Source: Cohaesibacter sp. ES.047 (GTDB lineage: Bacteria; Pseudomonadota; Alphaproteobacteria; Rhizobiales; Cohaesibacteraceae). Taken from it: a stretch of 64,000 bases of DNA. Both the position numbers and the translations under genes were made by a program. The notes below the pieces were generated by a model. It was not told the DNA's origin, ran no database searches, and saw only the letters and a program-made list of their open reading frames with translations. The stretch is from the NCBI RefSeq assembly GCF_900215505.1, contig NZ_LT907844.1:4759078-4823077 (forward strand), written 5' to 3'. Position 1 is the stretch's first letter. The number at the start of each line of letters is the position of its first letter. Below, piece by piece: positions 53,529 through 63,014 of the stretch.

Positions 53529-55121
53529 TTATTCCTCGATATCCACACCGTAGAAGATGTGGCCACCGAGCGGATCAATCTTGTAGTTTTTCACTTTCGT
53601 GCTGATCGGCTCATAGACGACCGAATGCGCGATGGTTGCCCAAGGGGCTTCGCGTTTGAAGACAACCTGAGCTTCTTCATAAAGCTTGGTGCGTTCTTCA
53701 ATATCGGTGGTCTGTTTTGCTTTCAGCAAGAGATCGTTGAACTCTTCGTTACACCATTTCGCACGGTTTGCACCGGACTCAACGGCATCACAGCCAAGCA
53801 GAACATACATGAAGTTGTCCGGGTCACCATTGTCACCGGTCCAGCCAAGCAGGGCGGCATCATGTTCACCATTGGACGAACGCTTCAGGTATTCACCCCA
53901 TTCGTAGGACACGATTTCAGCTTCAACACCAATGGCTTTCCAGTCAGCCTGAATGAGTTCAGCCATACGGCGCGCATTCGGGTTGTAAGGACGCTGTACC
54001 GGCATGGCCCAGATGTTGGTCTTCATGCCTTCAACACCGGCTTCGGCCAGCAGCTTTTTGGCAGCTTCCGGATCATACGGATCATCGACAACTTTGTTGT
54101 TGTAGGACCACATGGTCGGCGGAATCGGGTTCTTGGCGATTTCACCAGAGCCCTGGAAGACGGCATCCAGAATGGCCTTCTTGTTGATGGCCATGTTGAG
54201 GGCCTTGCGAACACGTACGTCCTGGAACTTTTCTTTCTGGTTGTTGTAAGCCAGATAGCCAACGTTCAGGCCGGGCTGATGCATCAGGTTGATGCTGTCA
54301 TCCGCGTCCATGGCTTCAAGATCTGCCGGGTTCGGATACGGCATGACATGGCATTCGCCGGCTTTCATCTTCTGATAGCGCACAGAAGCATCCGGCGTGA
54401 TCGAGAAGATCAGGTTGTCAATCGGAGCCTTGCCTGCCCAGTAGTCCGGATTGGCCTTAAAGCGAATGATCGCATCTTTCTGATAAGCGACGAGCTGGAA
54501 AGGACCGGTGCCGACAGGGTTCTGATCGAAGGTTTCCAGTTTGCCAGTTTCAGCGATCTGATCGGCATATTCAGCGGAATGGATGGAGGCAAAATCCATG
54601 GCCATGTTGGCGATGAAAGGCGCTTCAACCTCGGCAAGAACGAATTTGACGGTGTAATCGTCGACCTTGACGATATCCTTGATCAGGGTATCCATCGACA
54701 TGCCGCCGAAATACTCGTACGTGCCGCCCGAAACCTTGTAGTAAGGATGGTTCGGATCTTTCTGACGCATGAAGGAGAAGAGCACATCATCCGCATTGAA
54801 GTCGCGGTTCGGAGTGAAGTCCTTGGTTGTGTGGAACTTGACGCCTTTGCGCAGATGGAAGGTGTATTCCAGACCATCTTCGGACACGTCATAGCTTTCA
54901 GCCAGGCCAGGGACGACATTGGTGCCGCCACGCTCGAATTCGACCAGCTTATTGTAGACGTTCTTGGACGAAGCATCAAACGTGGTGCCCGCCGTGTAAA
55001 GCGCCGGGGTGAAACCCTCCGGGCTACCCTCAGAGCAATAAACCAGGGTCTTGGCTTGCGCGGTCGCAGACAACACAACAGCCAAAGCGGTCGCAGCCAG
55101 AGCTTTGGTAAGCAGCTTCAT
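53529..55121 (-). CDS. dppA: Dipeptide/oligopeptide-binding protein DppA
   Basis: A 530-residue periplasmic solute receptor (SBP family 5) with a signal peptide (MKLLTKALAATALAVVLSATAQA). Mature start KTLVYCSEGSPEGFTPALYT is close to E. coli DppA; GLEYTFHLRKGVKFH and RYQKMKAGECHVMPYP are family motifs. Presumably binds dipeptides, though haem or other peptides are possible. First gene of the group; dppBCDF follow after the terminator. Confidence 0.93.
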   Translation of the reverse strand: MKLLTKALAATALAVVLSATAQAKTLVYCSEGSPEGFTPALYTAGTTFDASSKNVYNKLVEFERGGTNVVPGLAESYDVSEDGLEYTFHLRKGVKFHTTKDFTPNRDFNADDVLFSFMRQKDPNHPYYKVSGGTYEYFGGMSMDTLIKDIVKVDDYTVKFVLAEVEAPFIANMAMDFASIHSAEYADQIAETGKLETFDQNPVGTGPFQLVAYQKDAIIRFKANPDYWAGKAPIDNLIFSITPDASVRYQKMKAGECHVMPYPNPADLEAMDADDSINLMHQPGLNVGYLAYNNQKEKFQDVRVRKALNMAINKKAILDAVFQGSGEIAKNPIPPTMWSYNNKVVDDPYDPEAAKKLLAEAGVEGMKTNIWAMPVQRPYNPNARRMAELIQADWKAIGVEAEIVSYEWGEYLKRSSNGEHDAALLGWTGDNGDPDNFMYVLLGCDAVESGANRAKWCNEEFNDLLLKAKQTTDIEERTKLYEEAQVVFKREAPWATIAHSVVYEPISTKVKNYKIDPLGGHIFYGVDIEE

Positions 55122-55511
55122 GTTAATATCCCTCTATTCGTTATCATTTTGATGTGCCAACTAGACAGACCGGATGCATAAAATCAACCATCCAGTAGTA
55201 TTTGCCGCTCCCGAAGTTATACCCTCAGGAACGGTCTCTCCCAATGCCTAACCAGCAGACCCAAAGTCGAAACCAAACAAAACAGAAATGCAATCTTTTA
55301 TTCGATATATTCCACCCAATTTGGGATAATTTGATCGCCTTAATGCTGCATTGGGAAAAATATTCGGGATTCCGGGCTCATTGCGGCAATTCTCGAAATG
55401 GCGCTTGTAGAAAAGCATCCACCTCAAAGCCGCACGCATAAGATGTTACGCAAGGTTAAGTGACTGGGGCTGTGTGAGAGGCTGCTCTTCACAGCATCAT
55501 ATGACGCAGGA
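55122..55511. other. Intergenic region upstream of dppA, no gene seen
   Basis: This region contains the dppA promoter and the 3' side of the RHH gene. I see no hairpin with a T-tract, no clear palindrome and no supported short gene. Confidence 0.35.
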
Positions 55512-55886
55512 TCATTTTACGAGGCGCAGTCTTTCCTCTGCCCACCCATTGCGCTCGCGATCCAGAATCCGCTCCGCATTGAGAGACCGGATCGGAATGG
55601 ATGGATTTTGCGGAATGTCGCCCGTCAGCTGCAATGCCAGAAAGCGCCCACAACACACTCTGAGGAAGCTGGTGAAATTCCCCAGATTGTGATCGGCGTC
55701 TTCGGCTTCATGATAAAGCTTTGAAATCAATTGCGTGACGGCAAACCCGTCACGCTTGGCAATCTGTTCCAGAACCTGCCAGAAGAAACTCTCCAGCCGG
55801 ATCGACGTCACCATGCCGTCGATCCGCAAGGATCGGGTTTCACACTCCCACATTGCCGGATCAGATCCAATAAACAATTGACACAT
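55512..55886 (-). CDS. Ribbon-helix-helix domain protein
   Basis: A 124-residue protein whose central part (TRSLRIDGMVTSIRLESFFW, then QVLEQIAKRDGFAVTQLISK) fits the RHH_4-type domain: a beta-strand with alternating basic and polar residues followed by two helices. Similar alphaproteobacterial proteins are presumed DNA-binding regulators of unknown target. A GGGAGGA ribosome site precedes the ATG. The C-terminus is basic. Confidence 0.68.
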   Translation of the reverse strand: MCQLFIGSDPAMWECETRSLRIDGMVTSIRLESFFWQVLEQIAKRDGFAVTQLISKLYHEAEDADHNLGNFTSFLRVCCGRFLALQLTGDIPQNPSIPIRSLNAERILDRERNGWAEERLRLVK

Positions 55887-55937
55887 GGTATCCTCCCATA
55901 CCGAGCGCTACAGACTTCCGGCAATCCACGGGCATGT

Positions 55938-56516
55938 TCAGGTTTCGATTTTTGTCCCCAGAACCACCAGAAACTGCGAGATCCAGGCCGGATGAGCCGG
56001 CCATGCTGGCGCAGACACCAGATTACCATCTGTCACAGCAGCATCAATGGCTATATCGGCGTAGGTGCCGCCAGCCAGTTCCACCTCGGGCTTGCACGCC
56101 GGATAGGCCGAACAATTGCGCCCTTTCAGAACCCCCGCCCCGGCCAGAAGTTGCGCACCATGACAGATTGCAGCAACCGGTTTGTCTGCATCAAAGAAAT
56201 GCCGCACCATCGCAAGCACAGCCTCATTGAGCCTGAGATACTCGGGCGCCCGACCACCGGCAACAACCAGCGCGTCGAAGTCCTCGGGCTTGATTTCGCT
56301 AAATGTGCCATTGAGCGCGAAATTATGGCCACGCTTTTCCGAATAGGTCTGGTCGCCTTCAAAGTCATGAATGGCGGTGGCAATCGACTCTCCCGCCTTC
56401 TTGTCCGGACAAACCGCGATGACCTCATGTCCGACCGCAAGCAAGGCCTGAAACGGAACCATGATTTCGTAGTCTTCGCCAAAATCGCCAGCGAGCAACA
56501 GAATTTTCTTAGCCAT
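55938..56516 (-). CDS. DJ-1/PfpI-family protein
   Basis: A 192-residue class I glutamine amidotransferase-like protein. The nucleophile elbow is [13 protein letters not shown] (Cys), with an acidic residue in GDFGEDYE that would support it. Members are called protease I, deglycase or stress proteins; the activity is disputed. A GGAGG ribosome site lies about ten bases before the start. Same strand as the RHH and CutA genes, but gaps of 50-100 bases leave co-transcription open. Confidence 0.85.
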   Translation of the reverse strand: MAKKILLLAGDFGEDYEIMVPFQALLAVGHEVIAVCPDKKAGESIATAIHDFEGDQTYSEKRGHNFALNGTFSEIKPEDFDALVVAGGRAPEYLRLNEAVLAMVRHFFDADKPVAAICHGAQLLAGAGVLKGRNCSAYPACKPEVELAGGTYADIAIDAAVTDGNLVSAPAWPAHPAWISQFLVVLGTKIET

Positions 56517-56622
56517 GATGATAGTCCTCCCTTATCTATGGATGGACCAAACATGACACACCGCGCCCTCACCTAGGTATTATCCCCATACTACGGACAA
56601 AAAGACATGCAGCAGGCCATCA

Positions 56623-56976
56623 CTAGCCAGCATCTGGCGAAGGATCAGCCGTCTCCGAAATGACCCAGCTCAGAAAGCCCGGCAGGCCATCGGCCACAGG
56701 CAGTGCGATTAGGGCAGGTTCTTCGTAAGGGTGATGTTTCTCAAACAGAGCTTTGACGGCAGGCATCCTGGATTTGCTTGTCTTGGCAATGAAGGCGACC
56801 TCCGCCGCTTCCTCAACCTTTCCATCCCAGCGAAACAACGAAATCATGCCGGGCAAAAGATTGACGCAGGCAACAAGCCGCGCATCCAGCAGCGCCCGCG
56901 CGATAGCCTTGCCCACCTCGGCATCGGGACAGGTGCCATACACAAACAGACATTCGGCATCAAACTTGTTGTCCAA
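56623..56976 (-). CDS. cutA: Divalent-cation tolerance protein CutA
   Basis: A 117-residue trimeric PII-like protein linked to copper tolerance. Family motifs: FVYGTCPDAEVGKAIARALL, LVACVNLLPGMISLFRWDG and HPYEEPALIALP. The start is a TTG at 56976 with AGGAGG five bases upstream. The usual CutA length is about 110, so it is complete. Confidence 0.92.
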   Translation of the reverse strand: MDNKFDAECLFVYGTCPDAEVGKAIARALLDARLVACVNLLPGMISLFRWDGKVEEAAEVAFIAKTSKSRMPAVKALFEKHHPYEEPALIALPVADGLPGFLSWVISETADPSPDAG

Positions 56977-57071
56977 GCGGTCCTCCTGATTGGAAAAATA
57001 TCTAATCCATGCTACTGCAGATTAAGGGTCCACGCAAAGCGGATCAGTTGAGTAAAAAACGGACCATCGAA

Positions 57072-57845
57072 ATGTCGCAGGCATTTGAGAATATCGCTTT
57101 CATTTCCAGCGCAACCGATGAAACGGAAAAGGCGAGGAAAAAGCTGGCTCACCGTTATGGTTCCGTCCCTCCCGATCAGGCCGATGTCATTGTTGTTCTG
57201 GGTGGCGACGGCCTGATGCTCCAGACCCTTCATCGCTACATGAACAGCGACATACCCATTTACGGTATGAACTGCGGTTCGATCGGCTTCTTGATGAATG
57301 AATATCTCGAAGACGATCTTCAGGCACGCCTTGAAAAAGCTGAGGTGTCGGAAATTCGTCCCTTGCATATGCAAGCAACCACCGCAGACGGCACCATCCA
57401 CGAATCCCTCGCAATCAACGAAATTTCCGTTTTTCGCCAGACAGCGCAGGCCGCAAAGCTCGAAATCCAGATTGACGGCAAGATCCGCATGGAAGAGCTG
57501 ATTTGCGATGGTGTGTTGGTGGCAACCCCCACCGGCAGCACGGCCTATAACCTCTCAGCGCATGGTCCGATCCTGCCCATCGATTCCCCTCTTCTGGCCC
57601 TCACGCCGATCAGCCCCTTCCGGCCCCGTCACTGGCGCGGAGCCCTGTTGCCCAATTCGGCACAGGTACGGCTTCTGGTACGCGAACCCAACAAGCGCCC
57701 CTTGAGCGCCGTGGCAGATCATTCGGAAATCCGATCCGTCTTGGAGGTTGAAATTCGCGAGGACATGGAGCATTCCTGCAAGATTATGCTGGACCCCGAA
57801 CACGGCTGGACGGAGCGCATTCTCACCGAGCAGTTCCGCTATTGA
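57072..57845 (+). CDS. nadK: NAD kinase
   Basis: A 257-residue kinase that phosphorylates NAD to NADP. The GGDG motif is in [16 protein letters not shown], the NE motif in [10 protein letters not shown] and the substrate site in [17 protein letters not shown]. The start at 57072 (MSQAFEN) matches the length of alphaproteobacterial NadK; the frame is open further upstream but without a ribosome site. Confidence 0.93.
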   Translation: MSQAFENIAFISSATDETEKARKKLAHRYGSVPPDQADVIVVLGGDGLMLQTLHRYMNSDIPIYGMNCGSIGFLMNEYLEDDLQARLEKAEVSEIRPLHMQATTADGTIHESLAINEISVFRQTAQAAKLEIQIDGKIRMEELICDGVLVATPTGSTAYNLSAHGPILPIDSPLLALTPISPFRPRHWRGALLPNSAQVRLLVREPNKRPLSAVADHSEIRSVLEVEIREDMEHSCKIMLDPEHGWTERILTEQFRY

Positions 57846-58000
57846 ACCTGCAGGCAGATGCAAATTCCATCAAGGTTTTTGCCTTGCAGCAAGGAAAGCC
57901 TTCTTTAATATGCAACCACTATAATTCAAATTCGAACCATTGCCGGACAGCGAACAAAGGCGTCCGGCATGGCAGGTGACTTTTTTAGGCTGCACAAGCA

Positions 58001-58519
58001 ATGATCAATCTCGACCTCTCGCAGTTGCGTTTTCTAGTGGTAGAAGACAACACGCATATGCGACGGGTCGTGCGCACCTTGATCAACGGATTTGGAGCCC
58101 GAGAAGTAACCGAAGCAGAGGACGGAGCAACCGGCCTCGAATTATTTCAGGCGACTCAACCGGACATAGTGATCACTGACTGGTTTATGCCTATATTTAG
58201 CGGCATAGAACTCACGAGGATGATGCGTAACCCTGATTCGTCCAGCAATCCGACAGTACCGATCATCATGCTGACCGGACATTCGGAGAAGAAAAGAGTG
58301 GTCGACGCCAGAGACTCCGGGGTAACCGAGTTTTTGTGCAAACCCATTTCGGCAAAGGCACTGTATGCAAGGGTCGCGAATTGCGTAATCAATCCAAGGC
58401 CTTTCATCAAAGCCTCGGCATTTTATGGACCTGATCGCAGGCGGTTCTCCAACCCACTCTACAAGGGCAGCGAGCGTAGAAACGCTCAATCCGACCCAGA
58501 CCGGGTGGAGCTTAAGTGA
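58001..58519 (+). CDS. CheY-like response regulator with a basic C-terminal tail
   Basis: A 172-residue protein: a receiver domain (residues 9-127) with acidic pair Glu15-Asp16, phospho-acceptor Asp60 in VITDWFMP, Thr92 and Lys114 in FLCKPIS. The remaining 45 residues have no effector domain but contain two similar basic elements, FYGPDRRRFSNP and YKGSERRNA. It is followed 64 bases later by an Hpt protein gene, so the two are likely phosphorelay partners. No kinase gene is nearby. Confidence 0.87.
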   Translation: MINLDLSQLRFLVVEDNTHMRRVVRTLINGFGAREVTEAEDGATGLELFQATQPDIVITDWFMPIFSGIELTRMMRNPDSSSNPTVPIIMLTGHSEKKRVVDARDSGVTEFLCKPISAKALYARVANCVINPRPFIKASAFYGPDRRRFSNPLYKGSERRNAQSDPDRVELK

Positions 58520-58583
58520 CGAGAGCAGGTGACTCGGGCCCTAAAGCGGCCTAAGGTCATAGGACAAGCAAAGGACAAACCAA

Positions 58584-59093
58584 ATGGCCGACTATGAGAT
58601 CATAAAGCCCAAAGTCGACTTGAGGAAAAAAATTCGTGTCTTGCCCAGCAGCAACGATTTTGATCCCGTTGCCAAGGCAGAGCAAGCCATGGAACGTCTT
58701 TCGGTCAATTTTGGCAACTGGATGAAGGAAGAGGTTTTCAAGCTGCAAAAAGCTTGGGAGCCGATGGAAAAAGGTGAATGGACCGAAGAGACCGTCGCCA
58801 CCCTGTTCCGGTCTGCTCACGACATAAAGGGTCAGGGGCACACCATGGGCTTTCCGATCGCTGGTGTCATCGCTGGATCCCTGTGCGATCTGATTGAGAC
58901 TATTCCGCAAGTTGAAGACTTGCCCAAGCAGATCATGCAAAAACATGTTCAGGCGATCACTGCTGTCGTCAACGAAGGCGCTCGCGAAGAAGACAATGCA
59001 ATCGGCAACAAGCTGGCCAACGAGCTTTCAAGCGTCGCGATCGACCATATCGAAAAGGTCACAGGCAAACCCTTTGATCCGAACAATCGCTAG
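58584..59093 (+). CDS. Hpt-domain phosphotransfer protein
   Basis: A 169-residue protein. TLFRSAHDIKGQGHTMGFP is an Hpt active-site helix with His79 as the likely phospho-acceptor (HDIKGQG in place of the common HxLKGSS). The rest is helical, and the first 40 residues are a charged leader. AAGGAC lies ahead of the ATG. Its position directly after the response regulator suggests it passes phosphate to or from that protein. Confidence 0.8.
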   Translation: MADYEIIKPKVDLRKKIRVLPSSNDFDPVAKAEQAMERLSVNFGNWMKEEVFKLQKAWEPMEKGEWTEETVATLFRSAHDIKGQGHTMGFPIAGVIAGSLCDLIETIPQVEDLPKQIMQKHVQAITAVVNEGAREEDNAIGNKLANELSSVAIDHIEKVTGKPFDPNNR

Positions 59094-59102
59094 AAACGAA
59101 AA

Positions 59103-59124
59103 GAGCCGCCCTGTCGAGCGGCTC
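59103..59124. terminator. Hairpin between the Hpt and DUF2336 genes, probable shared terminator
   Basis: GAGCCGC and GCGGCTC form a perfect 7-bp stem with an 8-base loop. On the minus strand TTTTCGTTTC follows, suiting the DUF2336 gene; the plus-strand side lacks a T-run. Confidence 0.6.
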
Positions 59125-59162
59125 CGCAGTTGATTGCTGACGTGGCACTTCGCCTCCATGCG

Positions 59163-60317
59163 TCAAGCGGCATCGACTTGCCGAAACTTTGCCCGCATTT
59201 CCCGAGCCTCGTCACGCGCAATCTGCGTCGCAAAGCGCCTTAGCAGTGCATTCAGATCGTCCAGCTCGTCGTCCCCGCCCCCATCATAATCACTCAGGAT
59301 CCGATCGACCATCAGCCGCGCAAACCGCGACCGGGGCACTTCGGGGTCGAAATCTTCCGATAGATCCTGATAGGCAACCAGCGCGGACTGAACAGTCGAC
59401 ACGACGCGCTCCGAAAGCCCGGCCTTCAGGCACAGAGCCCGAACAGCACTCTGACTGGCGTCCGCCACACAGGCCCGCACCCGCTTGTCGCTGAGATCGG
59501 TGAGGCTGACCATCGACGCCACGAACAGCTCGACATTGCCCATACAAAGCCCGCGAATGAGGATGTCGGCCGTCAGCTGCCCGGACAGGCGCAAATGCTC
59601 GACAAGTGCGATCAGTTCATCGCCATGCGCACAGCAAAAGGCAAGATCGACAGTGGCCTTGTCGCACGCGTCCTTGAGCAGCGCAGAGCGACGTTCAACA
59701 CTGACGAATGACTGAACCAGCGACAATTGCCCCAGAGCATCGCCAAGTTGAACGATCAGCATCTGGCGGATATCAACAGGAAGGCCGGGAAGGCTGAGCA
59801 AGGCGTTGCGCAACTCGGGTTCATGTCCGAAACGCTCGGTCAGCCGACGCAGACTGAACACAGCCAGTTGTGCACCGGGATTGTCCAGCATGGCACGGCA
59901 AGCCTCGAGTGTGCCAACCTCTGAGATCGCAGCAGACAGCGACGGGCTCACAGACGGGCGTGATGCAATCGCTATCTGCTGAGAGACCGCGCCATCAGCG
60001 ATCAGATCGACAAGCTCTCCATCCAGCAACACCGGCGAGGAAGCCAAAACCGGAACGGCAACCGCCTCGATATCCTGAATAAGAGTGAGAACAACGTGTC
60101 TGGGCGCATAGGGCGACGTTGCGAGCGCATAGGCCAGCGCTTCACGCACCATCGGCGATGGATCATCCAGAAGAATCGTCAAGGCCGTTTCCGCTGCCTG
60201 CTTCTCGCAAGGCTCCAGATCGGAATAGAGGTAGGCACGCGCCAAGGCGCTTGTCGCTTCCGCGCGACGCTCGACAGGGGCGGTTTCAATCCACGAGAGA
60301 AACTTCGCAACAATCAT
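59163..60317 (-). CDS. DUF2336-domain protein
   Basis: A 384-residue helical repeat protein (HEAT-like). AEATSALARAYLYSDLEPCE followed by LLDDPSPMVREALAYALATS is typical of the DUF2336 N-terminus found in alphaproteobacteria. No enzymatic motif is visible. The function of the family is not established. The start at 60317 (MIVAKFLSW) has AGGGA upstream; a longer frame exists. A TTAA-N7-TTCA sequence lies about 95 bases upstream. It is convergent with the receiver/Hpt pair. Confidence 0.75.
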   Translation of the reverse strand: MIVAKFLSWIETAPVERRAEATSALARAYLYSDLEPCEKQAAETALTILLDDPSPMVREALAYALATSPYAPRHVVLTLIQDIEAVAVPVLASSPVLLDGELVDLIADGAVSQQIAIASRPSVSPSLSAAISEVGTLEACRAMLDNPGAQLAVFSLRRLTERFGHEPELRNALLSLPGLPVDIRQMLIVQLGDALGQLSLVQSFVSVERRSALLKDACDKATVDLAFCCAHGDELIALVEHLRLSGQLTADILIRGLCMGNVELFVASMVSLTDLSDKRVRACVADASQSAVRALCLKAGLSERVVSTVQSALVAYQDLSEDFDPEVPRSRFARLMVDRILSDYDGGGDDELDDLNALLRRFATQIARDEAREMRAKFRQVDAA

Positions 60318-60409
60318 CCCAAAAATCCCTGGCCCGAAGGCCGATACGCACATACTGAAAAGGCGGCACGGAAAGTGCCTTACTTGGGATCATTTTGCCT
60401 GACCAACCC

Positions 60410-60424
60410 TTAACGATCGGTTCA
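60410..60424. promoter_or_regulatory. Imperfect CtrA-like box upstream of the DUF2336 gene
   Basis: TTAACGATCGGTTCA matches TTAA-N7-TTAA at seven of eight conserved positions. It lies 93-107 bases before the start. Weak on its own; noted because a perfect copy occurs upstream of the neighbouring gene. Confidence 0.35.
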
Positions 60425-60454
60425 CCATAAATGGCAAAGGCAATCGGGATGAAA

Positions 60455-61816
60455 TCAGCTCGTGCGTCCGAGCTTAAACACGTCTCGGCTGAGGAAAGCC
60501 GTAAGGTCCATGGCGGACCGACTGCGGCCGGTTTGATGTGTGCTGACAGAAGCGCTCGCTTCATCACCAACCAGATCGATCGGGGCTGGAGATAAGACGT
60601 CCGCACTGACCGGGCGCGTCTGCAGAATTGCGCCAGCTGTGCTGGCGGGACTGGAGGCAGCAACAGGGGCGGAGGGTGCTGCCGGTTTGCTGCGGGGCAA
60701 TGGCTGCATATCCGCCGACGCTGCAACGTCTGGATTGTCGGCTTCGGTCTGCATGGTCCGAACGCCTGACAGTGGATCACCGGTGAGATAGCTTGCCTGT
60801 TCGGCTGTGAAAATGCGGCTCTTGCGCATCTCATGCTGAGCGGCTTCAATCACGCGCTGGCCATCTGTATCAAGTGCAAGACGAGAGGAACGCGCCTCGA
60901 GCGCCGTTTCCGTCGAATTATAGCTCAGCCCATACCGACTGGGCAGCAAGGGCTTGCCGGGATGCGAAAAGAAATTCTCAAGAGACCTGTCAGACGATTC
61001 TGCCACCAAACGGGATTTGGCAACATCCGTCTCCACGGGTTGATTCTGCGCGACAGTCGACTTTGTCACGCTCGCCTGCGCTGTCGCCGGGACAGTCTCT
61101 TCATTCACCTGCGCATAACGGCTGGATTCTTCGCTGTTCTTGGACTTGAACAGATCGCGCAAACCAAGAACATCGACCAGCGTCCGGCTTTTCTTCTCCG
61201 GCGCACCGTTGGGAACGGTCGAAACGAGATCGTCATAGACCTCGGCAACCGTTTTGGCCTCCCCGGTTTTTTCATAAAAGATGCCGCGGTTGGCCTGCGC
61301 CTGCTGCGGGAAGACCTTGTTCGCGGCAAGATCAGGATTGCTGTTCACAAGTTCGATCAGCTTGCTGCTGCCATTCGCACCCAGAAAGTGCGCGGCATAA
61401 AGCTCCCCGGACGAGGGATCCCGATTGAGTTTCTGCGCCAGAATGCCTTCATTCTGCTGGGCAAGCGCACCAGCCAGCAACGTCGATGCCCGAGGATCAC
61501 TGCGCAGGTTGAGGATCTGATCCCGCGCATCGGGGTCCCTGACGTAATACTTGCTGCCGACCTGTGTGATTTTGTCCGACAAATTGCCGTAACCCAGCTC
61601 CGGCCCGGCATGCTTCATGGTTTGCAACCAGGTTTGCTCGACGAACTGAAACAAGCCGGTCGCAGATGAAGTCGGCGCCTTTGCCGCTGGCTGTAGTCCG
61701 CTTTCACGCTGAGCCGTATGCAGCAGAAATTGAAAGCTCGTGCCGGTGGTCCGGCTCGCCTCTTCAAAAACGGACTGAAACCTTTGAGGCAGATTGTTCG
61801 CAACGGGACTGGTCAC
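60455..61816 (-). CDS. SLT-domain lytic transglycosylase-like protein
   Basis: A 453-residue protein with an SLT-type domain at the N-terminus: catalytic Glu38 in LLHTAQRESGLQP, then SSATGLFQFVEQTW and AHFLGANGSSKLI. The remainder (from about residue 190) is Ser/Thr/Ala-rich and low in structure. There is no obvious signal peptide at the chosen GTG start (61816); export could use another route, for example with a flagellar or pilus machine. The same form is found in Rhizobiales near motility or cell-cycle genes. A perfect CtrA-type box lies 113 bases upstream. Confidence 0.78.
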   Translation of the reverse strand: MTSPVANNLPQRFQSVFEEASRTTGTSFQFLLHTAQRESGLQPAAKAPTSSATGLFQFVEQTWLQTMKHAGPELGYGNLSDKITQVGSKYYVRDPDARDQILNLRSDPRASTLLAGALAQQNEGILAQKLNRDPSSGELYAAHFLGANGSSKLIELVNSNPDLAANKVFPQQAQANRGIFYEKTGEAKTVAEVYDDLVSTVPNGAPEKKSRTLVDVLGLRDLFKSKNSEESSRYAQVNEETVPATAQASVTKSTVAQNQPVETDVAKSRLVAESSDRSLENFFSHPGKPLLPSRYGLSYNSTETALEARSSRLALDTDGQRVIEAAQHEMRKSRIFTAEQASYLTGDPLSGVRTMQTEADNPDVAASADMQPLPRSKPAAPSAPVAASSPASTAGAILQTRPVSADVLSPAPIDLVGDEASASVSTHQTGRSRSAMDLTAFLSRDVFKLGRTS

Positions 61817-61928
61817 GGCTTTCTCTCTTAATCCTCTGGAATGGCCCAATGTGCGGATGGGAAAACCCTGTCCAAACATTTGGGACTCAGACTGGTTACC
61901 ATTTCTTAACCATGGTGCCCATTTTAGG

Positions 61929-61944
61929 TTAATGAATGCTTAAC
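61929..61944. promoter_or_regulatory. Perfect CtrA-type box TTAA-N7-TTAAC
   Basis: TTAATGAATGCTTAAC matches the consensus of the alphaproteobacterial cell-cycle regulator CtrA. It lies in the 265-base divergent region between the SLT-domain gene and the CitE-like gene, 113 bases from the first and 138 from the second. No other perfect copy was noticed in the window. Confidence 0.55.
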
Positions 61945-62081
61945 ACATAAGGAACCAGCCAGCTTCAGGCCTTGAAAAGCCTTGATCTTCGGGGGACGCC
62001 CCAAAGGAAGGGATCGCCCCTGCCCGGCTTCGCACCTATACTGTCTGCAACGCCAGATCGAACCGAGCCGAGGCTGCTATC

Positions 62082-62822
62082 ATGCGAACCTTTCTTCCCA
62101 TCCGCCTGAGTGCCGACACCCTGTATAGTGAACTGGAATCCGCCATCACCTCCAAGGCGGATGCGCTCATCCTTTCGCCCATCGAACTTGACCTTGATGC
62201 AATGAAAGGTGCCATCTGCGAGATCAGAACAGCATGCACCAAACTGCTCGGCACAGAGAAGCATCCGCACCTTTATATCCAAATCGATGCGCGCGCCGAT
62301 CACACCTCGGATGAGGACATCAGCAAACTCGTCGAGACCGGACCCGACGGCGTGCTTGTGACAAACTGCACCTCGGGCACGGACATCACCGCCATGGATG
62401 TCAGGCTCGGCGCAGCGGAAGCCATCGCCAATGTGCCGATCGGCACGATTGACATTCTGGCCGTGGCACCCGAAAGCGCAGAGGCCATCTTCGGGCTGGA
62501 GACCTACCAAGGCTCAAGCCCACGTCTCAAGGCACTGATATGGGACGCCGACAAAATCGCAGCGGCCATCGGGGCCAAATCGCCCCGTGACGAGACGGCC
62601 GATTTCACCCCACCATGCCTCACCGCTCGAAGCCTTTGCCTGTTTGGTGCAGCCGCCGCAGGTGTCGCGTCGATCGACACGGGCTTCCCCGCGAGCGGCA
62701 GCCCGGCTGCCCTCAAAAGGGAGGCCATGACCGCCAGACGAGACGGCTTCACAGGCAAGATCGCGACAAACGAGCAACAGGTCGCCGTTCTCAATTCTGT
62801 CTTCGGTCTGGATCAGGCATAA
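62082..62822 (+). CDS. Divergent HpcH/HpaI-CitE-like TIM-barrel protein
   Basis: A 246-residue protein that resembles the citrate lyase beta/malyl-CoA lyase family at the C-terminus (REAMTARRDGFTGKIATNEQ followed by QVAVLNSVFGL) and in overall order. It is shorter than usual (about 275-290) and the expected metal-binding acids are missing: the LPKxES-like strand reads LVTNCTSGTD and the IET-like strand reads AVAPESAEA. It may be inactive as a CoA-ester lyase. Function unknown. Confidence 0.6.
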   Translation: MRTFLPIRLSADTLYSELESAITSKADALILSPIELDLDAMKGAICEIRTACTKLLGTEKHPHLYIQIDARADHTSDEDISKLVETGPDGVLVTNCTSGTDITAMDVRLGAAEAIANVPIGTIDILAVAPESAEAIFGLETYQGSSPRLKALIWDADKIAAAIGAKSPRDETADFTPPCLTARSLCLFGAAAAGVASIDTGFPASGSPAALKREAMTARRDGFTGKIATNEQQVAVLNSVFGLDQA

Positions 62823-63014
62823 CACAAAAGGGCCACGCCCGATCCGCACTTCAAGTAATTTATTGCATGAATATCAAACAGTTGATCCACTTTTCTGAAT
62901 CAGAATTCAAAGCTCTTGAATCAGATCCTCATGCACATAAATCAATCCGCCAATCACCAGAATCTGAACACAAGAACCGAAGGGCAACCTTCTGAGTTAA
63001 AGAGAGAAATCCGA

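Noticed and set aside
53418-55181. 587-codon plus-strand open frame
   Set aside because: It is antisense to dppA and crosses the dppA terminator. No ribosome site or domain is seen.
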